From NCBI GenBank assembly GCA_036508135.1, contig DATCHW010000308.1, forward strand, positions 1 to 64,000: a stretch of DNA of 64,000 bases, given 5' to 3'. The DNA is from DATCHW01 sp036508135. Lineage in GTDB: Bacteria; Bacteroidota; Ignavibacteria; Tepidaquicellales; Tepidaquicellaceae. Made by a program: the position numbers and the translations under genes. Shown piece after piece: positions 24,827 through 34,087 of the stretch (the stretch's first letter is position 1; each line of letters opens with the position of its first letter). The notes under the pieces were generated by a model. That model saw only the letters and a program-made list of their open reading frames with translations. It had not been told where the DNA came from and ran no database searches.

Positions 24827-25807
24827 TCACCAGTAATGTTTTTTATTTAATTTGTAATACTTAATAGTTTCCTTTAAACCGTCCTGAAGTTTAACTTTTG
24901 GTTCCCATCCAGTATAAGATTTTATTTTGGAAATATCCGAATAATAATCCCCGGGTTCTTGAGCTGCTCTCTCCGATGAGAAGGGAGTATATTTCCATTT
25001 TGCATCTTTTTCGAGAATGCATAGTGTCTCGGCTAAATCAAGAAAACAAGATGGTTTATCATTACCAACATTAAAAATTTCACCATAACATTTTTCTTCT
25101 TTTGCTGTACAAATTATTGCATCAACCGTATCGTCAATATTTAGAAAATCTCTTTTGATTTTCCCGTTTCCGAAGACTTTGATGATTTCTTTATCGATTG
25201 CAAGGCGAATAAACCAATTAACAACTCCATAATGAGAATTTTTCATCTGTGCCCGCGGTCCATAAATATTAGTTAGTCTTAGCATTACACATCTGATACC
25301 ATGAATATCATTATATACCTTCATCATTTTTTCAGATGTCAGTAAAGATATTTCATAAATTCCTTTCGGATTAGTCGGGGCATCTTCTTTAACCGGCAAT
25401 ATCTTAGTATCTCCGTACTGCCCTCTTGTTCCAGTTCTTATAATAACAGCTTTTTTATTATATTTTTTACAAGCTTCAAGAAGTATTGCTGTTCCTTTAA
25501 TGTTAATATCAATATCCGGAAAAGGGTCGGTAAGACTCATAATGTGAGAGACTTGTGATGCAAGATGAAAAATAAAGTCCATATCTCTGACAATATAATT
25601 CATTACATGATGATCGCGGATATCTGCGAAGTTAATTTTTACTTTATTTTTTATACTTTCAACATTAAATAGATTACCGCCATAATCTTCTATCATTGCA
25701 TCTAAAATCGTAACATCGGCACCGAGTTTAACTAATTTAATGGCTAAATTACTACCAATAAAACCAAGACCGCCGGTAATTAACACTTTTTTATTTCGGA
25801 AGTTCAT
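24827..25807 (-). CDS. NAD-dependent epimerase/dehydratase with altered YxxxK motif
   Basis: 326 residues from the ATG at 25807, giving MNFRNKKVLITGGLGFIGSN; an ATG at 25837 would extend it by 10 residues and overlap the upstream gene by 47 bp. The Rossmann NAD site is intact. The catalytic block, normally YGxSKLxxEKM, reads YEISLLTSEKM: Tyr151 is kept but the Lys position is Leu155 (codon TTA). The upstream Ser/Thr motif is RTGTRGQYGD. Other substrate-site segments (LRLTNIYGPRAQM, GNGKIKRDFLNIDDTVDAI) are conserved. It may be catalytically altered or dead, or use a neighbouring residue. Confidence 0.87.
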   Translation of the reverse strand: MNFRNKKVLITGGLGFIGSNLAIKLVKLGADVTILDAMIEDYGGNLFNVESIKNKVKINFADIRDHHVMNYIVRDMDFIFHLASQVSHIMSLTDPFPDIDINIKGTAILLEACKKYNKKAVIIRTGTRGQYGDTKILPVKEDAPTNPKGIYEISLLTSEKMMKVYNDIHGIRCVMLRLTNIYGPRAQMKNSHYGVVNWFIRLAIDKEIIKVFGNGKIKRDFLNIDDTVDAIICTAKEEKCYGEIFNVGNDKPSCFLDLAETLCILEKDAKWKYTPFSSERAAQEPGDYYSDISKIKSYTGWEPKVKLQDGLKETIKYYKLNKKHYW

Positions 25808-27425
25808 CTTGTTTATCATTATTTTCAATTTTCTCAAATATTGCGGTATAGAAACGATTATCGGATGCAGTAAAATCCTTTAATAATTTAAAATTTGAGT
25901 TGTTTTTCAAATATTCCAGTTTTGTATCTGTATTAAAGAAATCAGTCCTGTTGCTATATTGCGAATCCCAGATAAATATTGATCCTAAAGGAGCATCTTT
26001 AAGAGTAATTAATTTTAAAGTAGTTCTGTTTGCTACTCTACCACCGTTAATTATATAATAGAATAGAAAAGTACTATGATTATTAAAAAATTTTCTATCC
26101 TTATACTCGGAATTTGTAATCCATACTGCGGCTGATTTATTAGCTAAGTTATTAGGAGACAGTTTTAATGGTTCCAGCTTTTGATTCAAGTATACGATAC
26201 TTAATAAGATAATAATTATAAAATAAAAACCCTGAGTTTGTTTATTTCTTAAGAAATTTAAAACGAAGAAGGATATCGTGATAATAAGTATGATAAAAAA
26301 TTTTAAGTATTCTGTTCGACCTGTCATCATCCAGTTGTCGTAATCTTTTGACGTAATTGCTAACGTAAAAAGAGACAATATAATTAATAAACTCAGATTA
26401 AATAATTTATACTCTTTTTTGAAGAAATTATTAAAACCAATTAAAGCAAAGATTGAGGCGAAAGGAGCTAATGGCACGAGATATCTTTGAGCACCCCCGT
26501 TTGTTCCGTGCCAGACAAGAAGACATTGCGTAAGAAAGTAAATACCAAAAACGATATAAACGATATCGTATTTAAAGAAGATGGATTTCAGTTGTTCCTT
26601 TTTTCTTAATAGTGAAAAGAATCCAAGTATAAGAAAAGCAAAAGTTACAGGTCCTACAATAAAAATATACATCTTAAAATAGAAAAAGAAATCCCGTTCA
26701 GTACCTTTGTTAAAATCTATTGAACTCTGCATCCCAATATCTTTAACCATCCACATAAAATTATTATGTGCAATTGTTCCTGCTATTTGAAGCAAAATTG
26801 GAAATATGGCAATAAAGAGAATAGGAATATATTGTTTTTTATAAAAGAAATAAATAATCAAGACGATAATTATTAGAATAGTTTCCTGCCGAAGCAGAAA
26901 GATGTATCCGCTTAATAACATCACCGTTTTGTATTTTTTATTAATGAAGAGCAAACAAATTAAAAGCATTATCATTGATAAAAATATTTCCGCATAACAC
27001 CTGAAAGAAATAAGTACGAATGTATACTGAGCACCCAGAAAAAAAACGATTAAAAAAGTATTTTTTAATCCGAGTTTATTAGCAAGTATAATCGATAAAT
27101 AAATTGTAAGACCGGCAAAAAGACAATTTATGAATATGACGAAATTATAGCCTAAAAGTGCCGGAAAGGCCATTAGAATCTTCCATCCGGGTTTATTCCA
27201 GTTATCAAATATAGAGGCCGGGTCGTTCCAGAAGTTAACCATTGTAACAAAATGCCCTACTTCATCATCCTGATAAAAACCGGTTGAATAATAACTATAA
27301 ATAAAATAGATAATTGTGAATAAAGGAATAGCTACCCAGTAAAACTTACTATATTTTTCATCAATGTTTATCGAATTAATAAATTTATCCGATTTGTTTA
27401 TCGTATCTTTTTTGTTTTTTGACAT
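25791..27425 (-). CDS. Polytopic membrane protein, GT-C (GT39/ArnT-like) glycosyltransferase candidate
   Basis: 544 residues with about 11-12 hydrophobic helices and a C-terminal periplasmic-type segment of about 120 residues. After the first helix comes YYSTGFYQDDEVGHFV: Asp53, Asp54 and Glu55 fit the acidic motif in the first loop of GT-C enzymes that use polyprenyl-phosphate sugars. WHGTNGGAQRYLVPL is another typical segment. Sequence beyond the motif is not distinctive, so the call rests on topology and context. It is the first gene of the minus-strand operon, and the GT2 at 19198 could make its lipid-linked donor. Confidence 0.7.
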   Translation of the reverse strand: MSKNKKDTINKSDKFINSINIDEKYSKFYWVAIPLFTIIYFIYSYYSTGFYQDDEVGHFVTMVNFWNDPASIFDNWNKPGWKILMAFPALLGYNFVIFINCLFAGLTIYLSIILANKLGLKNTFLIVFFLGAQYTFVLISFRCYAEIFLSMIMLLICLLFINKKYKTVMLLSGYIFLLRQETILIIIVLIIYFFYKKQYIPILFIAIFPILLQIAGTIAHNNFMWMVKDIGMQSSIDFNKGTERDFFFYFKMYIFIVGPVTFAFLILGFFSLLRKKEQLKSIFFKYDIVYIVFGIYFLTQCLLVWHGTNGGAQRYLVPLAPFASIFALIGFNNFFKKEYKLFNLSLLIILSLFTLAITSKDYDNWMMTGRTEYLKFFIILIITISFFVLNFLRNKQTQGFYFIIIILLSIVYLNQKLEPLKLSPNNLANKSAAVWITNSEYKDRKFFNNHSTFLFYYIINGGRVANRTTLKLITLKDAPLGSIFIWDSQYSNRTDFFNTDTKLEYLKNNSNFKLLKDFTASDNRFYTAIFEKIENNDKQDELPK

Positions 27426-28089
27426 TTCGGTTATGGAAAATTTCCTTAATTGTAAATGAATTTAAGGTTTTTTTAATAAAATAAATATGAAATTAATGAT
27501 ATTACTAGATTCTCGCATTGCCTCATTTATAATGTAAACATGAGTCAACTGGTTCGTTCAGAATTTATACCTATGTTTCCAATATCAACGATAAATGGAG
27601 AGTGTAAACTTGACTTATATAGCGATCTTAAATCGATTGACAAACAACTTTGAAAGTAATTATAGAGGAACACAAAGGTATTTTCAAAACATATATTGAA
27701 TTATTAGAACTTGGGAATATGTTAGAATAATTATCCAAAACAGACAAAATTTATCCCTGTAATAGAGTGATAGGATAAACCGGGAATTTGGAAAAACTAC
27801 GGTAAATATAATCCTAATATTTCTATGTGTGTTTTTCTATATATTCTCGTTTTTATTTTTTGCTAATAATTATTACCGGTTTTCACTGTGATTTTACTGT
27901 TATATTAATCATCAGGTAAGGATTAATTTTTCATATTCTACGGTTAATTTATTTATGATGCAATGCAACAATATAATATTATCTTGCATTCCATTATTAT
28001 TTTGATTAAAATCTTAATACATTAATAAGATACCGGGTTTTGTTTTAAACATTTTTAAATGTTTTGCAAAAAAATTCAAGGAGAAACAA
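27426..28089. other. AT-rich intergenic region between divergent genes
   Basis: No gene is seen in 664 bp. The longest ATG frame (27540) encodes only 37 residues with no family resemblance. It must hold the promoters for the minus-strand glycan operon and the plus-strand secreted protein. A near-palindrome AAACATTT-TT-AAATGTTT (28047-28064) lies just upstream of the secreted-protein ribosome site and could be an operator or an mRNA leader hairpin. Confidence 0.55.
28078..28083 (+). promoter_or_regulatory. Strong Shine-Dalgarno site for the T9SS protein
   Basis: AAGGAG lies 6 bases before the ATG at 28090. Most genes here have no such site, so this gene is probably built for high translation. 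Confidence 0.8.
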
Positions 28090-29925
28090 ATGAAAAAACA
28101 TTTACTTTTTTTGTTTTTAACACTTTTTCTTTCAGGTTCTTGTTTATCTCAGACCGGGTGGTATACACAATATAGTCCAACATCTGATGATTTGCGTAGT
28201 GTTTTATTCGTAAATCAACAAACCGGGTGGGTTGGAGGATTTCTAAATACATTATTAAAAACTACAAATGCAGGAAATAGTTGGTTGACCCAAAACTGGT
28301 TTTCTCAGCAAAGTGTAATGTCATTTTATTTTGTAAATGAACAGACAGGTTGGGCTGCAGGTGGAACAGGTAATCAAAATATAACCCTAATTACTAAGAC
28401 TTCAGATGGGGGTCAAAATTGGAATACACAGTATTATTCTATATCGACAGGAATGGTAATGAAGTTATCATTTTCGAATGCAAATACCGGATGGGCTGCG
28501 ACTCTTAATGGAAATGTTTTGAAAACAACAAATGGAGGTATGAACTGGAATGTTATTTTTACTCTTACTTCAGGTGTATTTACAAGCTGCTGTTTTGTAA
28601 ATCAAAATACGGGATGGGTTATTGGCATTTCAGGTACAATTCTGAAAACCACAGATGGCGGAAATTATTGGACTTCACAAATTAGCAACACTACTCAAGA
28701 CCTTGAAGGAATGCATTTTATAAATTCTACTACGGGATTCATTGTGGGTTATAATGGTATAATACTTAAGACAACAAATGCAGGTATTAATTGGATATCA
28801 AAACCAAGCGGAACAAATTTATGGATAAATTCTATATTTTTTGTTAATGACAATACGGGTTGGACAGCAGGTGGTAATTACGGTAATTCAGCTTCCTTAA
28901 TATTAAAGACCACTAATAGAGGAGATAACTGGACACCTCAAAGTTCCCCTACTAATAATTGGTTAGGTGATGTCTTTTTTATTAATGCTCTGACAGGCTG
29001 GGCTGTTGGGAGAAATGGAACAATAATTAAAACAACAACAGGTGGTGTATCTCCCCCAGCTTTACCTATACTTGTATCTCCTCCAAATAATTCAACAGAT
29101 ATTTCAGTTACTCCCACAATGGTATGGAATGCTTCTTCAGGAGCAACAAATTATAAAATTCAAATTTCTACGGTAGCAAATTTTTTAGTTGTTACTGATT
29201 CAGCCACTATTTCAAATACTCAGTATATTGTTACACCTGAAATACTTTCAGGCGGATATACTTATTTTTGGAGAGTAAATGCTTCGAACTCTCAGGGAAC
29301 AAGTTCCTGGTCAAGTGTCTGGAGTTTTTCAACTGCTTTATTACCTTCTGCTCCCACACTTATATCCCCTTCGAATGGCACGATAGGAACTAGTACAACT
29401 CCAACATTAACATGGAGTAATCTACCAAGTATTATTAATTATAAAATTCAAATTTCAAGAGTTCCAAACTTTACCATAATAATAGATTCTACTTCAGTAG
29501 TTACAAACCAGTATATTGTTCCACCGGGTAAGCTATTTGATAATATCACATATTTCTGGAGAGTAAATGCAACTAATGCTTTCGGTTCGGGACCCTGGTC
29601 ATCGGTCTGGAGTTTTACACCACAGCCTACGAATTTTAGTTTAACAGGGAATGAAATACCTAAGGAAACTAAACTGTACAATAATTATCCAAATCCATTT
29701 AATCCCGTGACAAAAATCAGATTTGATGTATCTATTTCGGGTCCGGTGAATTTGAAAGTGTTTAATATTCAAGGCAAGGAAGTTGCAATACTCGTGAATA
29801 GTATGTTATCAGCCGGAAGTTATGAAACGATTTTGAACGCTTCATCTTTTCCAAGCGGAGTTTATTATTACAGAATTCAAACCGGTGAATTCAGTATGAC
29901 AAAAAGAATGGTATTAGTGAAATAA
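28090..29925 (+). CDS. T9SS-secreted YCF48-repeat protein
   Basis: 611 residues. A Sec signal peptide (about 1-20, ending SGSCLSQ) is followed by seven degenerate repeats of about 45 residues with the core FVNxxTGWxxG...ILKTTNGGxNW, the YCF48/BNR-like beta-propeller blade seen in photosystem II assembly factors and many surface proteins. Two fibronectin-III-like domains follow (about 325-415 and 418-510), each with TYFWRVNA and WSSVWSF. The C-terminal 80 residues are a type A T9SS sorting domain, with YPNPFNPVTKIRF, GKEVAILV and GVYYYRIQTGEFSMTKRMVL. The product should be exported to the cell surface; the ligand is unknown. It stands alone with its own ribosome site and terminator. Confidence 0.93.
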   Translation: MKKHLLFLFLTLFLSGSCLSQTGWYTQYSPTSDDLRSVLFVNQQTGWVGGFLNTLLKTTNAGNSWLTQNWFSQQSVMSFYFVNEQTGWAAGGTGNQNITLITKTSDGGQNWNTQYYSISTGMVMKLSFSNANTGWAATLNGNVLKTTNGGMNWNVIFTLTSGVFTSCCFVNQNTGWVIGISGTILKTTDGGNYWTSQISNTTQDLEGMHFINSTTGFIVGYNGIILKTTNAGINWISKPSGTNLWINSIFFVNDNTGWTAGGNYGNSASLILKTTNRGDNWTPQSSPTNNWLGDVFFINALTGWAVGRNGTIIKTTTGGVSPPALPILVSPPNNSTDISVTPTMVWNASSGATNYKIQISTVANFLVVTDSATISNTQYIVTPEILSGGYTYFWRVNASNSQGTSSWSSVWSFSTALLPSAPTLISPSNGTIGTSTTPTLTWSNLPSIINYKIQISRVPNFTIIIDSTSVVTNQYIVPPGKLFDNITYFWRVNATNAFGSGPWSSVWSFTPQPTNFSLTGNEIPKETKLYNNYPNPFNPVTKIRFDVSISGPVNLKVFNIQGKEVAILVNSMLSAGSYETILNASSFPSGVYYYRIQTGEFSMTKRMVLVK

Positions 29926-29968
29926 GGAATTTTATTTCACCCTAATTTTGAATTAAATTATTTTTTAG

Positions 29969-30007
29969 TGACCCTATACTTTCATTAAGTTTAGGGTCAT
30001 TTTTTTT
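29969..30007 (+). terminator. Rho-independent terminator after the T9SS gene
   Basis: Thirteen-base arms (29969-29981 and 29987-29999, one mismatch) around TCATT are followed by eight T (30000-30007). It lies 43 bp after the stop codon. Confidence 0.92.
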
Positions 30008-30116
30008 ATCAATTCACGTTTAATCTTACAAACTTATACTCCATCGATTACTTGTAATTCTCAAAAGGTAAATTAAAAATGTATATTTATTATTCACTTT
30101 AATAAACTTATGTATA

Positions 30117-31262
30117 ATGCTATATTTAAAGGTTATAGTGGATATGAGTATATTATTATTAGGAAATTCAATACAGATTAAAGAACTCAACGAGACCATC
30201 AAGCAGGTGGCTCCTACGAATATCGGTGTTCTGATAACCGGAGAGAGCGGAACAGGCAAGGAACTCGTGGCGAATTCTATTCACTTTTTCAGCAAGAGAA
30301 AGAATAAACCTCTGGTGAAAGTAAATTGCGGAGCAATTCCTGAAGGTATTATAGAAAGTGAACTATTCGGACATCAGAAAGGTTCATTTACGGGAGCGAT
30401 TGAGGACAGGAAAGGGTATTTTGAAATGGCTGATGACGGAACAATCTTTCTTGATGAAATCGGGGAAATGCCGTTATCTACTCAGGTGAAAATATTAAGA
30501 GTGCTTGAAACAGGTGAATTCATGCGCGTTGGAGGAAATAAGAATATGACAGTAAATGTGAGGGTGATTGCAGCAACAAACAGGAACCTCGAAAAAGATG
30601 TTCTGAACAATAATTTCAGGGAAGATTTATATTACAGACTGAAATCTATAAATCTCCATATCCCTCCGCTGAGGGAAAGAAAGTCCGATGTAAAATTACT
30701 TTTTAATTATTTCGTTGAATTATTCTGCAAGGAAAATAATATTTCATTCAAAGGCATCAATGAAGAAGCGATGGACTTTCTTATTAACTTTGACTGGAAA
30801 GGAAACGCGAGAGAATTACGTAACTTTTGTGAAAGCGTGATAGTTTTATACCCTGAAAAAAGATTGGATATTGAAGACATAAAAAAACATTTACAGATTG
30901 AAAGCAGCGGTTCAAGGCAACTGCCTGCATTAGCATCATATATGAAGAAAGATGATTTTGAAAAGGATTTTTTATTCAGAGCATTATTGGAAATTAAATC
31001 CGACCTGGTGGAAGTAAAAGACCTGTTCCGGAACAGAGACGAAACAGTACATAACATACAAACAGTGAATGAAGACGACTTTCAATTAAAAAAGAATGAA
31101 ATAAACAATATGAATTCCGAAGATATAGATAAAAGGATATTGGAATACCTGCTTAATATAAATAACTGGGATATAAATTCAGTATCAGAGAAACTCGGAC
31201 AAACTACAAGAAATATTTATAGAAAAATCAGGAAGTATAATTTAAAAAGAAACAGATTTTGA
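30117..31262 (+). CDS. Sigma-54-dependent activator without receiver domain
   Basis: 381 residues. The AAA+ domain has Walker A GESGTGKE, an intact GSFTGA loop in ELFGHQKGSFTGA, Walker B GTIFLDEIGEMP, arginine fingers in LRERKSDV and DWKGNARELRNF. A linker of about 90 residues leads to a Fis-type helix-turn-helix (INSVSEKLGQTTRNIYRKIRKY). No sensory or receiver domain precedes the ATPase, so control may be by expression or a partner protein, as with PspF. An internal ATG at 30144 gives MSILLLGNS and may be the true start. It overlaps lptE and leads an envelope operon; unlike the regulator at 2592 it looks fully active. Confidence 0.92.
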   Translation: MLYLKVIVDMSILLLGNSIQIKELNETIKQVAPTNIGVLITGESGTGKELVANSIHFFSKRKNKPLVKVNCGAIPEGIIESELFGHQKGSFTGAIEDRKGYFEMADDGTIFLDEIGEMPLSTQVKILRVLETGEFMRVGGNKNMTVNVRVIAATNRNLEKDVLNNNFREDLYYRLKSINLHIPPLRERKSDVKLLFNYFVELFCKENNISFKGINEEAMDFLINFDWKGNARELRNFCESVIVLYPEKRLDIEDIKKHLQIESSGSRQLPALASYMKKDDFEKDFLFRALLEIKSDLVEVKDLFRNRDETVHNIQTVNEDDFQLKKNEINNMNSEDIDKRILEYLLNINNWDINSVSEKLGQTTRNIYRKIRKYNLKRNRF

Positions 31263-31762
31263 AAATTTTTTATCAATTTTTTTTACTGTTTTCCCTCCTG
31301 AATATAAGCTGCGGAGTATATAGTTTCAGAGGTAACAATCCTCCTGAGGGGATAAAAACAATTGCTGTTCCCCTCTTTAATGATATAAGCGGCTTTGCAG
31401 AAGCGAGATTAAAAGAGAATTTTACTGATAAACTGAAAAGTATAATCATCAGTGACAATACTTTTTTAATTACCGATAAAAGCAAAGCTGATGGAGTACT
31501 GAACTGCACTGTTGTAAGTGTAAAAGACGATCCGCTTGTAATAAGCGGTAACGATAACGTAACAAAAAGGAAGATTACAATTTCAGTCAGAGTTGATTTC
31601 CAAAATATGAAAAAGCAAAAGCAAATATGGGAAAGGACTTACGAAAACTGGGGTGAATATGATTCTTCGAATAATACTTTTTCCGCAAGAGAGACAGGGG
31701 TTACCACATCCTTAGATAAAATTTGCGAAGACATTTTAAATGATATAACATCTAACTGGTGA
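31259..31762 (+). CDS. lptE: LPS assembly lipoprotein LptE-like
   Basis: 167 residues. The leader ends in lipobox NISC, then GVYSFRGNNPPEGIKTIAVPLFND, the usual opening of Bacteroidota LptE proteins. LptE plugs the LptD barrel that inserts LPS into the outer membrane. The start is TTG (31259-31261), overlapping the TGA of the preceding activator gene as TTGA; no ATG exists that would keep the signal peptide. This arrangement implies translational coupling to the sigma-54 activator. No lptD is in the window. Confidence 0.87.
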   Translation: MKIFYQFFLLFSLLNISCGVYSFRGNNPPEGIKTIAVPLFNDISGFAEARLKENFTDKLKSIIISDNTFLITDKSKADGVLNCTVVSVKDDPLVISGNDNVTKRKITISVRVDFQNMKKQKQIWERTYENWGEYDSSNNTFSARETGVTTSLDKICEDILNDITSNW

Positions 31763-31783
31763 AAAAGACAGAAACATAAAAAT

Positions 31784-33280
31784 ATGAGAATCGAAACAAT
31801 TATTTTAATAACATACATAGTTTCACTATCGATACTTTTTTTCTTTGGAGCACATGGATTTTCAATGATTTATTATTATTTTAAAACATTCAAAAAGAGA
31901 AAAGAAGATCTCTCACCGGAGGAACTTACTTTAAAAGAATTTCCGTTAGTAACAATTCAACTTCCTTTGTATAATGAACGATATGTAATTAACAGATTGA
32001 TCGATGCCGTAATAAGGATAGAGTATCCGAAAGACAGAGTTGAATTTCAGATATTAGATGACTCGACTGACGATTCGACAGAGATAATTCAAAAGCACAT
32101 CAAAAAGTATCTCGAGCAAGGATATGATATAAAACATATACACAGGACGAACAGAAATGGATATAAAGCAGGAGCACTAAAAAAAGGTCTTGAAGTAGCA
32201 ACAGGAGAATTTGTGGCTATATTTGATGCCGATTTTATTCCAAGAAAAAAATTCTTGTTAAGAACACTTCCTTATTTCTTCCAAAATCCTAAGATTGGAT
32301 TAGTTCAAACAAGGTGGGAGCACTTAAATCAGGATTACAGCCTGATGACAAAGACTGAAGCGATAGCACTTGACGGACACTTTGTGATTGAGCAAGCAGT
32401 TAGAAACAGGGCGGGATTTTTTATTAATTTCAACGGTACCGGTGGGATATGGAGAAAGGAATGCATTTTCGATGCAGGTAATTGGGAAGCTGATACGCTA
32501 ACTGAAGATCTTGATTTATCTTACAGGGCTCAGATGAAAGGATGGAAATTTAAGTACCTGATAAATTTCACTTCTCCCGCAGAACTACCCGTTGAAATCA
32601 ATTCTCTCAAATCCCAGCAATTCCGATGGACAAAAGGAGCCATTGAAACCTCGAAAAAGATTTATCCAAAAGTTTTGAGATCCAATATGTCACTGAAAAT
32701 GAAATTTCAGTCATTCATCCATTTATACAGTAATCTGGCATATCCGTTTATTTTACTTGCCGCAATATTGAATGTACCAATTTTACTTATAAAGCAAACA
32801 GGTGAATATGATGATGTCTTTAAGTTTATGTCAATATTTATCTTTGCTTTTGTAAGCTCATTTTTATTTTATTTGTACTCACAGAAAGATGTTTATCCTG
32901 ATTGGCAAAAAAGAATTATGTATTTTCCTGTATTTATGGCCGGCAGTATGGGCTTTTCAGTCAATAACACAAAAGCGGTTTTTGAAGGATTGATAAATAA
33001 GAAGAGTGAGTTTGTGAGAACTCCCAAATTTAAAATAACGAGTGATAAACATTCCTGGCAGGATAAGAAATATTTGACCAAAAAAATTTCTATATCAACT
33101 ATTATTGAAGTATTTCTTACTTTATATTGTTCCACAGGTGTTGTACTTGCAATTGCTTTTGTGCAGATTGCGGCTTTACCATTTCAATTAATGTTCGCTT
33201 TTGGATTTGGAATGATCTCTTTTTTGTCAATCAGACAGGTTGTCTTGTATAATCGTGCTGTAAAGAACCGAATTAAATAA
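31784..33280 (+). CDS. Cellulose-synthase-like GT2 membrane glycosyltransferase
   Basis: 498 residues. An N-terminal helix is followed by a processive-type GT2 core: ILDDSTDDS (about 90), DAD (148-150), TEDLDLSYR (about 240) and QQFRW (278-282), matching the D, D, D, QxxRW signature. Four or more C-terminal helices follow. This layout is found in bacterial cellulose/hyaluronan/glucomannan-type synthases and glucosylceramide synthase-like enzymes. No BcsB, PilZ domain or cyclic-di-GMP site is seen, so the polymer or lipid made is unknown. It follows lptE by 21 bp and overlaps the next gene at TAATG. Confidence 0.9.
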   Translation: MRIETIILITYIVSLSILFFFGAHGFSMIYYYFKTFKKRKEDLSPEELTLKEFPLVTIQLPLYNERYVINRLIDAVIRIEYPKDRVEFQILDDSTDDSTEIIQKHIKKYLEQGYDIKHIHRTNRNGYKAGALKKGLEVATGEFVAIFDADFIPRKKFLLRTLPYFFQNPKIGLVQTRWEHLNQDYSLMTKTEAIALDGHFVIEQAVRNRAGFFINFNGTGGIWRKECIFDAGNWEADTLTEDLDLSYRAQMKGWKFKYLINFTSPAELPVEINSLKSQQFRWTKGAIETSKKIYPKVLRSNMSLKMKFQSFIHLYSNLAYPFILLAAILNVPILLIKQTGEYDDVFKFMSIFIFAFVSSFLFYLYSQKDVYPDWQKRIMYFPVFMAGSMGFSVNNTKAVFEGLINKKSEFVRTPKFKITSDKHSWQDKKYLTKKISISTIIEVFLTLYCSTGVVLAIAFVQIAALPFQLMFAFGFGMISFLSIRQVVLYNRAVKNRIK

Positions 33281-34038
33281 TGGTCAATAGCTTAGAAAAA
33301 TATATTGAAGAATTAAAATCGCAGCTGAATGAATCAGTTTTTTCACCTCATTTTACACGACTCGCTAATTTATATTATCTAAACGGACAGTATGAAGAGT
33401 GCGCAGATATTTGTAAAACAGGGCTGGATATTTACCCTTATTATTTAACTGCAAAAATAATTCTTCTTAAAGCACTAATAAAGCTTGAATATTTAGGCGA
33501 TGCTGAAAATCTGCTGAATGCTATTTCTCTGAAGATTAAGAATTATCAGATTTTGAATAATTACAGAGTTACATTATCCGAGTTAAAGAAATTAGCAAAA
33601 CAGGAAAAAATAAACTACCCGACTAAGATATCTTCGATCACAGAATATGAGGAGATACAGATGGAAAAAACGACCGAGGCTAAATCTGATATAATAATTG
33701 ATGAATTATTAAATCTGTGGTCTAAGAATGAAGAGAGCAAATTAATTGATAAAATTGAATTTAAAAAATTTGAGGACAAGTATAATAATTACAAACTGAA
33801 AAGAACATTCCATAAAAAGAATGAACCTTCATCAAAACAAATTAAATCCAACGGTATCGAAGAAACCCTGCATTTTCTTAAGATAAAAATGGTGACGGAA
33901 ACATTTGCTGATTTACTTGCAGGGCAGGGATTTTATAAAGAAGCATTCAATATTTACAATTCATTGATGGACAACGAGAATGCAAACAAGAAAAGACTTC
34001 TGGAAAAACTCACAGAATTGGAAAGAAATTTTATCTAA
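33280..34038 (+). CDS. TPR-like protein
   Basis: 252 residues. The N-terminal part (about 15-100) reads as helical pairs of TPR type: FTRLANLYYLNGQYEECADICKTGLDIYPYYL and LLKALIKLEYLGDAENLLNAI; a further one is near the C-terminus (LLAGQGFYKEAFNIYNSLMD). The centre is charged and low in complexity, with no signal peptide. The start ATG shares a base with the glycosyltransferase stop (TAATG), so it is translated with it and may be its scaffold. No specific family is recognised. Confidence 0.72.
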   Translation: MVNSLEKYIEELKSQLNESVFSPHFTRLANLYYLNGQYEECADICKTGLDIYPYYLTAKIILLKALIKLEYLGDAENLLNAISLKIKNYQILNNYRVTLSELKKLAKQEKINYPTKISSITEYEEIQMEKTTEAKSDIIIDELLNLWSKNEESKLIDKIEFKKFEDKYNNYKLKRTFHKKNEPSSKQIKSNGIEETLHFLKIKMVTETFADLLAGQGFYKEAFNIYNSLMDNENANKKRLLEKLTELERNFI

Positions 34039-34087
34039 TCAGAATTTAATACCGGTCAAGGAAACTTATCATCTCTCAGAACATTAA

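Noticed and set aside
27540..27653. 37-residue open frame upstream of the T9SS gene
   Set aside because: Short, no ribosome site, no recognisable family, and flanked by stop-rich AT DNA.
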